From the NCBI GenBank assembly GCA_903881085.1, contig CAIRSA010000372.1, positions 1-64,000 of the forward strand: a DNA stretch of 64,000 bases, given 5' to 3'. Within the stretch, counting starts at the first letter, position 1, and each line of letters begins with the position of its first letter. The stretch is from an uncultured Acidobacteriia bacterium. Its GTDB lineage: Bacteria > Acidobacteriota > Terriglobia > Bryobacterales > Bryobacteraceae. Under the pieces are notes generated by a model. The model was not told the DNA's origin. It did not search any database and saw only the letters and a program-made list of their open reading frames with translations. This document shows positions 44,039 to 51,874 of this stretch, piece by piece. The position numbers were made by a program, and so were the translations under genes.

Positions 44039-44434
44039 ATGAACATGATTGCCAAAACACTGGCAAAATGCTTTGGCGTCGGCTTGATCATCATCGGCAT
44101 TGCTGGAGTAATTCCGAATGGGGCCATCGGCGCGGAGGGCTTTCTGGAAACTGACATGGCCGGCAACGCCATCCACATTGCGTTCGGCCTGTTGCTTCTG
44201 GCCAATAGCTTCAAGGGAGAAAGCACGGCCGCAATGGGCCACTTCCTGGTGGCGGGACTATCGTTCCTGCTTGCCGCAGTGGGCTACAAGGCAGTCGGAA
44301 ATTACGGTAGGGCGCTGGTATTTGACATAGTGCAAGTTTCTCCCATATTGAATTACTTTCACGCTGGGTTGGCTTGCTCTCTGGCTGTATGTGGAATGCT
44401 TAACACATCGAGCCGCCAGTTGATTCGCGACTAG
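44039..44434 (+). CDS. Small four-helix membrane protein (DUF4383-like)
   Basis: 131 residues with four hydrophobic helices (about 7-30, 44-62, 67-88, 103-124). The arrangement with HIAFGLLLL and LAAVGYKA resembles small uncharacterised families such as DUF4383 or DUF4345, but I cannot choose. AAGGA lies before the ATG at 44039. It is divergent from the NodB-like gene and convergent with DUF420; a perfect 25-bp hairpin follows at 44446. Confidence 0.6.
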   Translation: MNMIAKTLAKCFGVGLIIIGIAGVIPNGAIGAEGFLETDMAGNAIHIAFGLLLLANSFKGESTAAMGHFLVAGLSFLLAAVGYKAVGNYGRALVFDIVQVSPILNYFHAGLACSLAVCGMLNTSSRQLIRD

Positions 44435-44445
44435 CTGGAGTAGGC

Positions 44446-44508
44446 ACCGCTCCCTCACGGTCTCGGTGAGAGGATGCCGACTGCTCACCGAGACCGTGAG
44501 GGAGCGGT
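44446..44508 (+). repeat. REP-like palindrome, full copy 1
   Basis: A perfect 25-bp stem (arm beginning ACCGCTCCCTCACGGT, 44446-44470; paired arm 44484-44508) around a 13-base loop. A related, nearly perfect copy is at 62735-62815, with a loop that also has TGCCGCTG/TGCCGACTG. It lies between convergent genes and could also work as a two-way terminator. Confidence 0.85.
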
Positions 44509-44511
44509 CAC

Positions 44512-44916
44512 CTACATGCGGTACAGCATCAGATACACCACAACCCCGGTAACGTTCACGTAGAGCCAGATGGGGAACGCCCATTTTGCGATTTTGCGGT
44601 GCTCGGCGTCGTCCCGGCGCAGGCCCCGGCGCAGAGTGATTACGGCCAGAAACGGAACCGCCGCGGCCAGCACAGTGTGCGTCAACAAAATAGTAAGATA
44701 CAGGATTCGCATGGCGCCAGTACCTGGAAACCGCACGCTCCCCACCTGTAAGTGGTAAATCACGTAGCAGACCAGAAAAACCACTGACGATGCGAAGGCG
44801 CCCAGCATCATCCGCTTATGCATGTCAATTTCACGGCGGCGAATATAATAGTACCCAGCGCAAAGAAACAGCGCCGAAATCGTGTTCAGCCCGGCATTCA
44901 ATTCAGGAAATCCCAT
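44512..44916 (-). CDS. DUF420 membrane protein, cytochrome-oxidase assembly
   Basis: 134 residues with four helices. Conserved features of DUF420 are HKRMMLGAFASSVVFLVCYVIYH, the THTVLAAAVPFLAV stretch and HRKIAKWAFPIWLYVNVTGV. Proteins of this family sit beside SCO and cta genes in aerobic bacteria. Last gene of the operon; its ATG shares a base with the SCO stop. Confidence 0.85.
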   Translation of the reverse strand: MGFPELNAGLNTISALFLCAGYYYIRRREIDMHKRMMLGAFASSVVFLVCYVIYHLQVGSVRFPGTGAMRILYLTILLTHTVLAAAVPFLAVITLRRGLRRDDAEHRKIAKWAFPIWLYVNVTGVVVYLMLYRM

Positions 44917-45482
44917 TATTCCTCCAGTAAACCCCGCACGTCGTCAACCACGCGTTGCACCGGGTCGGCATCCATGGTCGCGTAATACGCCCGCACGCGC
45001 ATCTTATTGTCGATCAACACAAATCGGGTACTATGTTCCAGGTCTCCGGTCACGTCGCCGAGCTTGAACGTTTCCCGTTTCAAATAGTGGATGACTTCGC
45101 GCTTACCCGTCAGGAAGTGCCAGCGCGAAACATCGGCCAGGTAACGCTTGGCATAGGCGGCCAAAACCGGCGGTGTATCCACGTCAGGATTGATGGTAAT
45201 CGAGACCAATTGGACGTCTGGCCACTTTGCGGTGAGTTCCTGAATGCGCCGCATTTGCGTACTCATGCGCGGACATGGCCCGGGGCAGGTAGTGTAAATG
45301 AAGTCGGCGATCCAGATCTTACCCTTCAACTGATCCGAGCCGAAGGTCTCGCCCGCCTGGCTGGTGAGTTCGAAACCAGGCACGGCGCGCAACACCGGTA
45401 ACTGCTGGCGGCGCTGGCACCCGGACGAGGCCAGCAATGCCAGCGTCAGAAAATACAGCCCGGTTGCGCGCCTGCCAATCAT
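44916..45482 (-). CDS. SCO1/SenC-type copper chaperone
   Basis: 188 residues. An N-terminal signal (FLTLALLASSGC) looks like a lipoprotein leader. The thioredoxin-fold core has DFIYTTCPGPCPRM (Cys 66 and Cys 70, the CPxxC copper site, here C-P-G-P-C) and the conserved histidine near 150 in DLEHSTRFVLID. It loads Cu into cytochrome oxidase subunit II. ATG 45482 overlaps the permease stop by 4 bases. Longer upstream frames are shadows of the permease gene. Confidence 0.93.
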   Translation of the reverse strand: MIGRRATGLYFLTLALLASSGCQRRQQLPVLRAVPGFELTSQAGETFGSDQLKGKIWIADFIYTTCPGPCPRMSTQMRRIQELTAKWPDVQLVSITINPDVDTPPVLAAYAKRYLADVSRWHFLTGKREVIHYLKRETFKLGDVTGDLEHSTRFVLIDNKMRVRAYYATMDADPVQRVVDDVRGLLEE

Positions 45483-46225
45483 ACCGTTGTGTCTCTTGCA
45501 CTCCTGCTGCCCGCCACGCGGGCCGACGCCATTAGCAAAACAAATCCGCAAACCGCCGTTACCGCCAGGCTCAATTCCAGCCCTGGAGTACCCACTGGAA
45601 CAACCGGTTCCAGCACCTGGCGCAGGGCAGCCAGGCCGTATGTCATGGGATTGATCTTCATAATAAACTTCATCCAGCCGTGGGCCTTCTCTTCGGGAAA
45701 CAGAGCGCCTGAAACCATCCACAGCGGGAATAGCACCAGCATCATCACGGCATGGAAGCCCTGGCTGGAATCCATCTGCCAGGCGATCAGAAAACCCAGG
45801 ACGGTAAAGGTGAACGACACCAGAAACAGTGCGCCCGCCGTCATCAAAATCGTCATGGGCGAAAGCGGAATGTTGGTGAATAGCGCGAAGGCCAGAAAGA
45901 TCATCCCCTGTATCCACGCCAGTGTAGTTGAACCCAGCACCTTGCCGAGCACCATCGACGCGCGCGGCGCGGGCGAGACCAGCATCGACAACAGGAACCC
46001 TTCGCGCCGGTCTTCGATCAGCGACATGGTGCTGAAGATGGCCGAAAACATCACCGTCATGGTGAGGGCGCCGGGAAAGAAAAACTCCAGGTTGCCGAAG
46101 CCCGACCCGATCACGAACCAAAAGATTAGCGGCGAGCCGACAAAGCCCATCACGCGCGACTTTTCACGCCAGAACCGGACCAGTTCGCGCTTCCATAGGG
46201 CCCATACGGGCAACCAAAAGTTCAT
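45479..46225 (-). CDS. ABC-2 type transporter permease
   Basis: 248 residues with six helices (for example LIFWFVIGSGFG, LAWIQGMIFLAFALFTNIPL, AVTAVCGFVLLMASA). It is the membrane half of an ATP-binding cassette exporter and overlaps the ATPase gene by 4 bases. Its place between ctaB and SCO suggests a role in oxidase or copper assembly, but no substrate can be read. Confidence 0.87.
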   Translation of the reverse strand: MNFWLPVWALWKRELVRFWREKSRVMGFVGSPLIFWFVIGSGFGNLEFFFPGALTMTVMFSAIFSTMSLIEDRREGFLLSMLVSPAPRASMVLGKVLGSTTLAWIQGMIFLAFALFTNIPLSPMTILMTAGALFLVSFTFTVLGFLIAWQMDSSQGFHAVMMLVLFPLWMVSGALFPEEKAHGWMKFIMKINPMTYGLAALRQVLEPVVPVGTPGLELSLAVTAVCGFVLLMASARVAGSRSARDTTV

Positions 46226-47130
46226 AAGCGCGCTCCCGTTTCCTTGAAAAATACGTCTTCGATGGTCGGCTTATGAAACGCTACGGATTGAATCGAACCA
46301 GGGAAAGCTTCCACCGCTTCGGCGGCAAAACGATGCCCATTGGCGATCTCAACCCGCACCATGCCTTCGTCAATCACGCATTCGTAGCCAAAACGGCCAC
46401 GGATTTCACGGCGCAACGCTTCGGGGTCGGCCGCTTCTAACGACACGACATCGCCACCCACGCGGGCTTTCAGTTCGGCCGGACTGCCGCGCGTAACGGC
46501 CTTGCCTTCGTGAATCAGCAGCAGCGTGTCGCAGCGGTCAGCCTCTTCCAGAAAGTGCGTGGTCACCAGCACGGTCAGCTGTTCCCTGGCGCGCAGATCG
46601 GCGATGAACTGCCACATCTCGCGGCGGGCTACCGGGTCGAGGCCAGTTGAGGGCTCGTCCATCAGCAAAACCTTGGGACGATGTAACAGCGCCTTGGCGA
46701 TCTCCACGCGGCGGCGCAGGCCACCGGAGAGTTCACCAGTCATGTCGTTGCGGCGGTCGGTCAAGCCCAGCCGGGCCATAGATTCTTCGGCCCGCGTGCC
46801 GAGCAGCGCTCCGCTCATGCCGAATAATTGGCCCTGGCTGAGCAGATTTTCGAGCACGGTCATTTTCTTATCGAGGCTATGCGACTGGAAGACGACGCCG
46901 ACTTCGCGCCGCACTTGAGCCGATTGTTTGTCGATGTCGAAACCTGCAATCCGCGCGGAGCCCGAAGTCGGTGCCATCAGCGTGGAAAGAATCCGGAATA
47001 GTGTGGACTTGCCGCTGCCATTCGGCCCCAGCAATCCATACACGACACCGGCAGGCACTTCGAACGAGACGTCATCCAACGCTATCCGGCCGCCATATTT
47101 GTGAACGATGTGATCTACCTGAACAATCAC
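46222..47130 (-). CDS. ABC transporter ATPase subunit
   Basis: 302 residues. Walker A LLGPNGSGKST, Q-loop VFQSHSLDKKM, signature ELSGGLRRRVEIAKAL, Walker B VLLMDEPSTGLDP and switch VTTHFLEEADRCD are intact. The C-terminal tail of about 80 residues is typical of the drug/ABC-2 exporter ATPases. It overlaps ctaB and the permease by 4 bases on each side and is thus part of the cta operon. Confidence 0.94.
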   Translation of the reverse strand: MIVQVDHIVHKYGGRIALDDVSFEVPAGVVYGLLGPNGSGKSTLFRILSTLMAPTSGSARIAGFDIDKQSAQVRREVGVVFQSHSLDKKMTVLENLLSQGQLFGMSGALLGTRAEESMARLGLTDRRNDMTGELSGGLRRRVEIAKALLHRPKVLLMDEPSTGLDPVARREMWQFIADLRAREQLTVLVTTHFLEEADRCDTLLLIHEGKAVTRGSPAELKARVGGDVVSLEAADPEALRREIRGRFGYECVIDEGMVRVEIANGHRFAAEAVEAFPGSIQSVAFHKPTIEDVFFKETGARL

Positions 47131-48041
47131 AGAGAAGGCCTGTCCAACATCATCAAACCGTACAACACCGGCAGGTAAAGAACCGAGGCGAGCAGCACTG
47201 CGCGCGCCCGGACCCGAGTGCGCTCACGCGCTACACGAACGCCGGCGTACAGGAAGTACATGCCCAGCATGATGGCTCCAACAAAATAGATCTTACCCGT
47301 CATCGCCAGAAACACAGGCAGCAGGCTGAACGGAATCAGCACCACGGAAAACGCCACAATCTGCCTCGAAGTGGACTGGCCGTCTGGTTCGACAACCGGC
47401 AGCATGCGGATGCCGGCCCGTGCGTAGTCGTCACGATACATCCACGCGATGGAGTAGAAATGCGGGAACTGCCAAAGGAACAGTATGCCGAAGAGCACCC
47501 ACGCCTCGGCGGTCAGCGTACCGCTGGCGGCGGCAAAGCCGATCAGCGGAGGCATGGCGCCAGGGATTGCGCCGATCGTCGTGGAGTGCGGCGACTTCTG
47601 CTTCATCGGCGTGTAGAGAAACAAGTAGCTGGCAAGCGTCAATGCGCCGAGCGCGGCGGTCAACAGGTTCACGCCCAGCCATAGTTCGATGAAGCCGAGC
47701 ACGGAGAGCCCGATGCCAAACCACATGGCGTTGCCTGGCGTGATCTGACCCGAGGGGATAGGACGCTTGTTGGTACGGTCCATCTTGGCGTCGGCCAGAT
47801 GTTCCCACCACTGGTTCAACGCGGCGGTTCCGGATGCGATCAGACCGGTGCCGATCAGCGTATGCAGGAATACAAGCCAGTTGAAGCCGTTCTTCAAGCC
47901 AAAGAAGTAGCCGACGCCCGTACTCATCAGGATGAGCCAGGTGATGCGCGGTTTGGTTAAGGCCAGATAAGGAGCGCAAAGGCCGCGCAGGCTCTTAGCC
48001 GGAGCAGGTCCGTTCTGCGCGGTTGTAAGAGACGGTGTCAA
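47127..48041 (-). CDS. ctaB: Protohaem IX farnesyltransferase
   Basis: 304 residues with nine helices. The first acidic motif is DAKMDRTNKRPIPSG, and YRDDYARAGIRMLP gives the second. It adds a farnesyl group to haem b, making haem o. It overlaps the ATPase gene by 4 bases and ctaA on the other side by 4 bases, both in the ATGA style. In the usual pathway the next step is haem A synthase, encoded upstream. Confidence 0.95.
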   Translation of the reverse strand: MTPSLTTAQNGPAPAKSLRGLCAPYLALTKPRITWLILMSTGVGYFFGLKNGFNWLVFLHTLIGTGLIASGTAALNQWWEHLADAKMDRTNKRPIPSGQITPGNAMWFGIGLSVLGFIELWLGVNLLTAALGALTLASYLFLYTPMKQKSPHSTTIGAIPGAMPPLIGFAAASGTLTAEAWVLFGILFLWQFPHFYSIAWMYRDDYARAGIRMLPVVEPDGQSTSRQIVAFSVVLIPFSLLPVFLAMTGKIYFVGAIMLGMYFLYAGVRVARERTRVRARAVLLASVLYLPVLYGLMMLDRPSL

Positions 48042-48832
48042 TTGTGCACCGCCAGAGAATGCTGCCCCGATATCCCACGCACGGGGATGTGACGGTGGAT
48101 CTGCAGCGTGAGCAGCGCCGTGGCGGCCATGGTGAGTGAGCCGGTGACGATGTGAGCGGCGGAAAACAGTTGAGGCGGGAAGCCCACGATGGGCGAACCG
48201 ACCTTGTTAAGATAAGCGCCGATGCCTAACAGCAACTGCGCCGCGATCAAACCGCTGAGGGCGACCGCCGGGTACATCAACTCTCGATGCGAAGAATATT
48301 GCATAAACACTGCCATTACTAGATATAGGATGACCGCCGATGCCAACATGGCGCCAAGGATATGAGGGATTACCGGGATCGCTTCGCGGCGGAAAGAAGC
48401 GCCCAAGCCAACTTGCACAGCCAGACCACAAACGGAAAACACCGCAACCGAGCGCAGCGGCGGATTACCAGAATCCTCAAGCATAACAGCCGGCCCCGAC
48501 CACGCTCTGCTCAAGCGGACGGCCGACATGACGGCCATGGAAAAACTTCCGCAAAGCACACAGGAATGGGCTACTCCAGCCAGCTTGGGGTATTCCGCGA
48601 ACATGCCGGCAAGGAAACCATCGACAACGACGAGCGAAAAAAACAGAACACTGCTGCGCGCTGCGGCGGTCTTCCGCGCCCCGGCCAACAGGCCAAGCGA
48701 GAGAACGCCAACTGCCCCCAAAATGCGCAGGTAGGCCGTCGTGTCAGGTGCAGTGACAGCGCCGGTAATCAATAAAATCAGCGAGCTTGCCGCAGCCAGA
48801 AGGGCATAGCGGGGCAGCCAGGGTTTGTCCAT
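48038..48832 (-). CDS. ctaA: Haem A synthase (CtaA/COX15-type)
   Basis: 264 residues with eight helices, arranged as two four-helix halves. Histidine-bearing helices (AGVAHSCVLCGSFSMAV, VIPHILGAMLASAVIL and FSAAHIVTGSLTMAATALL) are the haem and substrate sites, and VQVGLGASFRR is in the second half. It oxidises the C8 methyl of haem o to formyl, giving haem a. It is the first gene of a six-gene minus-strand operon (ctaA, ctaB, ABC ATPase, permease, SCO, DUF420). Confidence 0.88.
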   Translation of the reverse strand: MDKPWLPRYALLAAASSLILLITGAVTAPDTTAYLRILGAVGVLSLGLLAGARKTAAARSSVLFFSLVVVDGFLAGMFAEYPKLAGVAHSCVLCGSFSMAVMSAVRLSRAWSGPAVMLEDSGNPPLRSVAVFSVCGLAVQVGLGASFRREAIPVIPHILGAMLASAVILYLVMAVFMQYSSHRELMYPAVALSGLIAAQLLLGIGAYLNKVGSPIVGFPPQLFSAAHIVTGSLTMAATALLTLQIHRHIPVRGISGQHSLAVHN

Positions 48833-49112
48833 ATTTTACGAAAGGAATGGGGCGGCCACAATCCGCCCCACATTCCATGATACTACGTCTTTGGCGTGGG
48901 GCTTGGTTGTTGGATGCCGCGGAGAGGGTTGCGATTCGGGTTTGGAGAAGCGTCGTCTTCGAGCGCCAATGTTGGAAATACCGAAGCAGATCGGGCAAAC
49001 GGTTGTGTCAGGAGGACGGCGGAGAGTCGATACGAGTTGCAGAATTCTAAAGACCCGGAAGCAGGTCGACAGCACTTAACTAGTGGAGGATGTGGGCTAC
49101 ATCGCTACCCTG
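48833..49112. other. Intergenic region upstream of ctaA
   Basis: About 280 bases with open frames on several strands, but none with a recognisable family or ribosome site. It should hold the ctaA promoter; no consensus boxes are visible. Nothing else is seen. Confidence 0.5.
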
Positions 49113-49523
49113 TCATTCAACGGGATAGCCCAGAGCAATGGCGTTGTCTCGAACGCGATTGTCTCGAGTTATCATTGTGACGAGAGCAGGCGGATCGCCC
49201 AAGGCTTCCGCCGTGGCAAGGTGAATCGCATCCAAAGTTCGGACCGGCTCGACGGGGAACCTACGGCCAACTTGGGCAAGGATGGCTTCCGTGACGCTCA
49301 CGACATGACAACGCTGGGTAAATTTCTGCAGCGTGAGCATGGCAGCCCTCTCCTGCTGCGCAGTGATCCTTCCGGAGAGCCGGGCACGAAGCACGGCTCG
49401 ACTGGCTTCGGCCAAGGTAAGAGCCGACGTGACTCTCTGACCTTGGGCTCGAATTGAGGCGATAGCGGAGGCATCGCCCTCAAGCACGGCCGCGACCAAA
49501 GCGCTTGATTCAATGTAGCGCAT
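49113..49523 (-). CDS. PIN-domain toxin (VapC-like)
   Basis: 136 residues from ATG 49523 (MRYIESSALVAAVLEGD), the normal VapC beginning although the first acidic residue is Glu instead of the usual Asp. TLAEASRAVLRARL, RTLDAIHLATA and MITRDNRVRDNA supply further acidic ligands. A start at 49631 is possible and would add 36 residues, but that stretch overlaps the antitoxin end and resembles no PIN region. The 82-base gap to the antitoxin is longer than in most pairs. Confidence 0.82.
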   Translation of the reverse strand: MRYIESSALVAAVLEGDASAIASIRAQGQRVTSALTLAEASRAVLRARLSGRITAQQERAAMLTLQKFTQRCHVVSVTEAILAQVGRRFPVEPVRTLDAIHLATAEALGDPPALVTMITRDNRVRDNAIALGYPVE

Positions 49524-49605
49524 GGATTCCGTATCGGGCAGGATAACAGTGCCCTTGGCGGCGGCTGAACCAACGGCCAGCCGAGTCCGGCGGATGGGAA
49601 CATGT

Positions 49606-49890
49606 TTAGGCTTCGCCACGGTCGTAGTCAATCAGAGCGGCGGCCGTTCCCTTAGGAAGGCCAATCTTGGGACAGTTTTCCAAAGGGTCACCGGCCTCGC
49701 TTGGCGCCGTGATCACACCAGAAGCAATGAGCCTTTCGAATTGGCTAGTCCTGCTTGACCGGCCAGCAGCCGGCGGAACGAGCTCCGCCACAACTCGCCC
49801 ATGCGCTGTAACGACGACACGCTCACCGGCTTCGACACGCCGGATGTACAGGCTGAGGTTGTCCTTCAAGGTGCGTATTCCAGTCTCCAT
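49606..49890 (-). CDS. Phd/YefM-family antitoxin
   Basis: 94 residues. METGIRTLKDNLSLYIRRVEAGERVVVTAHGRVVAELVPP is the prevent-host-death DNA-binding fold. The C-terminal portion has ENCPKIGLPKGTAAALIDYDR, the toxin-contact tail. A perfect -10 box six bases before its ATG, with TGTGGCTATA direct repeats, suggests a leaderless mRNA and self-repression. Confidence 0.85.
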   Translation of the reverse strand: METGIRTLKDNLSLYIRRVEAGERVVVTAHGRVVAELVPPAAGRSSRTSQFERLIASGVITAPSEAGDPLENCPKIGLPKGTAAALIDYDRGEA

Positions 49891-49896
49891 ATTCTA

Positions 49897-49920
49897 ATTA
49901 TAGCCACATATAGCCACATT
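49897..49920 (-). promoter_or_regulatory. Leaderless promoter and operator of the phd-vapC pair
   Basis: On the minus strand TATAAT (complement of 49897-49902) ends six bases before the ATG at 49890. TGTGGCTATA occurs twice in tandem over 49900-49919 and overlaps the box, as expected for an antitoxin-bound operator. Confidence 0.5.
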
Positions 49921-49988
49921 GCGAAACTGGCCCGCAGACTGCACTGACGTTTGCGTCGCGACAATTCACAATTTTGATCACGTCCGTC

Positions 49989-50753
49989 CTACTGCTTAAA
50001 CGTGAACTCCGCCGTCTTCGAATCCTTCGCTTCCACCTTCAGCTTCAACTGCTGCGTGCCGAACTTTTCGTGCCAGGCTTCAAGCGTGTAATCTCCCGGC
50101 GGCAGGCCCTTGATAGAGAACGTTCCGTCCTCGGCGGTAACAGCGAAAAACGGATGCTGCAGCACGCTGACATACGCGCGCATCCAGGGATGGACATTGC
50201 ATTTGAAAAGAATCCCGACCTCTGGCTTGTCGAAGGTCTTCAACTTTTTGTCGGACTGAGGCGGCTGAGATTCGTTCCACTCCTTGTTGCTGCGCGGCAT
50301 GGGATGCACGTTGTGGTTTGTTGGATCGCTATTTGAGATCGCCAGCCCCTGGCCCACCATCACGCCCAGTACATGCGGGCTGTAGACGCAGCCTTTTTGG
50401 TCGAGGTCGACGGGCATTTGCGGCATCGGCCAATTGCCCGCCGGCAGCCCTTCCTTCACATAGACGAACACATTCGCAAGTGCACCGCCGGCTCCAACAA
50501 TTGCGTCTTCGGCCAGCAGCGGCTTTTCATGCTGGCGCGCGCAGTTGGGGACCGCGTCCATGCTGATCGCCATGCGCTTGGGCTTTTCGCCGCTGAAGAT
50601 GGCCTTGCCGGTAATGCTGGCGGCGGTCGCTGCATCCACGGTCATGGTAGGCGCGGCCGCTGGGGCGGAGACAGACTTCACCTCTTCTTTCTTCTCGCCG
50701 CCGCATGCGGCAAGCAACAGGATGGGAAGGGTGGCTAAAAGTGTTTTTCTCAT
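49989..50753 (-). CDS. Lipoprotein with copper-site-like and CarboxypepD-regulatory-like domains
   Basis: 254 residues. The leader MRKTLLATLPILLLAACGG has a lipobox with Cys 17. The middle region has NSDPTNHNVHPM and LFKCNVHPWMRAYVSV, where His, Cys, His and Met lie as in cupredoxin copper sites. The C-terminal portion (GTFSIKGLPPGDYTLEAWHEKFG) is a carboxypeptidase-regulatory-like beta sandwich. It is probably a periplasmic copper or electron-transfer protein, perhaps linked to the nearby cta/SCO operon. No direct partner is adjacent. Confidence 0.75.
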   Translation of the reverse strand: MRKTLLATLPILLLAACGGEKKEEVKSVSAPAAAPTMTVDAATAASITGKAIFSGEKPKRMAISMDAVPNCARQHEKPLLAEDAIVGAGGALANVFVYVKEGLPAGNWPMPQMPVDLDQKGCVYSPHVLGVMVGQGLAISNSDPTNHNVHPMPRSNKEWNESQPPQSDKKLKTFDKPEVGILFKCNVHPWMRAYVSVLQHPFFAVTAEDGTFSIKGLPPGDYTLEAWHEKFGTQQLKLKVEAKDSKTAEFTFKQ

Positions 50754-50893
50754 AGGGGGCTATCACTGATTATAGCTCCGTGGTATTTTAATATTAAGAG
50801 ATTCGTTTCTCTCTTATTCGATATGCGCATAACAGTCCTTCTTCGACGCCCGGCAATGTCGAAGCGGCCTGTGTGCTTTTATAAGGAGCTCAT

Positions 50894-51118
50894 ATGAAAT
50901 TCGCTCGATTCTTAATTCCCGTGGCAATCGTAGTTGCGGGCCTTACTATTAACGTGAAACCTACCGAAGCAAAGATGGAGTACACAAAGAAAGAAAAGAA
51001 GCCCTGCGCCACCTGCCACAGCACGGCTAAACCGACCAAGGAAAACGAGGCGTTGAATGCAGTAGGCAAGTGCTACAAAGAAAAGAAATCAATGGAGACT
51101 TGCGCCGCCGCGAAATAA
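50894..51118 (+). CDS. Small single-haem c-type cytochrome
   Basis: 74 residues. The signal peptide MKFARFLIPVAIVVAGLTIN is followed by CATCH at 38-42, a c-type haem site, in a lysine-rich mature chain of about 48 residues. No obvious distal methionine is seen; the later CYKEKKSMETC cysteines could form a disulfide. TAAGGAG stands eight bases before the ATG. A very small periplasmic electron carrier is likely. Confidence 0.72.
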   Translation: MKFARFLIPVAIVVAGLTINVKPTEAKMEYTKKEKKPCATCHSTAKPTKENEALNAVGKCYKEKKSMETCAAAK

Positions 51119-51170
51119 CCTGTGCTAGCGGGTATTCCAAGGGTGCACTGCTTTTTGCTACTCTGAGCAC

Positions 51171-51713
51171 GTGCACTCTTCTTTTTACGACATGGATCCC
51201 GGCCCCGAGTCGCCCGAGATCGTCCGGATGATTGTCGAGATCCCCAAGAACTCGTCCAACAAGATCGAATACGATGGTAAGCTCGGAGTTTTCCGCCTCG
51301 ACCGGGCGCTATACTCTCCAATGCACTACCCCGGGGACTATGGATTTGTCCCTGGCACAATAGCGGAAGACGACGATCCGCTGGATGTACTGGTGCTGGT
51401 GCAGGAACCAAGCTTTACCGGTTGCCTGATTGAAGTGCGGCCCGTTGGCGTGCTGAACATGATCGACAACGCTGAGGGCGACCAGAAGATCCTCGCCGTT
51501 CCCACCAAGAATCCGCGCTACGATCAGATCCATACAATGGATCAGATTTTCCCGCATGTGCGGCGCGAGATCGAGCATTTCTTTACGATCTATAAGGAGT
51601 TGGAAGGCCGCGTGACGAAGATGAACGGCTGGGGCGATCCCAAGGATGCCCGCCATGCAATTGTGGACTGCCGGCAGCGTTACTTGGACAGGAAAGCCGC
51701 AGAGTCGGCTTAG
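51171..51713 (+). CDS. ppa: Inorganic pyrophosphatase (family I)
   Basis: 180 residues, the standard length. VEIPKNSSNKIEYD, YPGDYGFVPGTIAEDDDPLDVLVL (the D-x-D-P-x-D active-site acid run) and RYDQIHTMD are hallmarks. It hydrolyses pyrophosphate in the cytosol. It starts with GTG at 51171; ATG 51192 is an alternative. A MITE-like element begins 11 bases after its stop. Confidence 0.93.
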   Translation: MHSSFYDMDPGPESPEIVRMIVEIPKNSSNKIEYDGKLGVFRLDRALYSPMHYPGDYGFVPGTIAEDDDPLDVLVLVQEPSFTGCLIEVRPVGVLNMIDNAEGDQKILAVPTKNPRYDQIHTMDQIFPHVRREIEHFFTIYKELEGRVTKMNGWGDPKDARHAIVDCRQRYLDRKAAESA

Positions 51714-51723
51714 TTGGAGATCT

Positions 51724-51874
51724 TGTGGCGCGGACACTCGTGTCTGCCGTCTCCACATTCGTGTCGAGACGTTTGGTTTTGGCCTCTCCCGCAAATCCGA
51801 GTTTCCTATCTTGGAGATGTAAATAACGCGCCGAGACGAGACTCGGCGCGGCAGACACAAGTCTTTGCGCCACG
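51724..51874 (+). mobile_element. MITE-like element, copy 2
   Basis: GTGGCGCGGACACTCGTG opens the element and GTGGCGCAAAGACTTGTG opens its complement, giving imperfect terminal inverted repeats of about 25 bases. The interior has TCGTGTCGAGAC and GCCGAGACGAGACTCGGCG hairpins. It resembles the element at 41435-41547. It lies between ppa and the response-regulator gene; no coding capacity. Confidence 0.6.

Noticed and set aside
44916-46121. Long SCO-frame protein running back into the permease gene
   Set aside because: The first 213 residues are antiparallel-style shadow sequence of the permease; the SCO signal peptide and fold start at 45482.
48787-49079. Several overlapping short open frames upstream of ctaA
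   Set aside because: None has a family match, ribosome site or consistent codon use; treated as non-coding.
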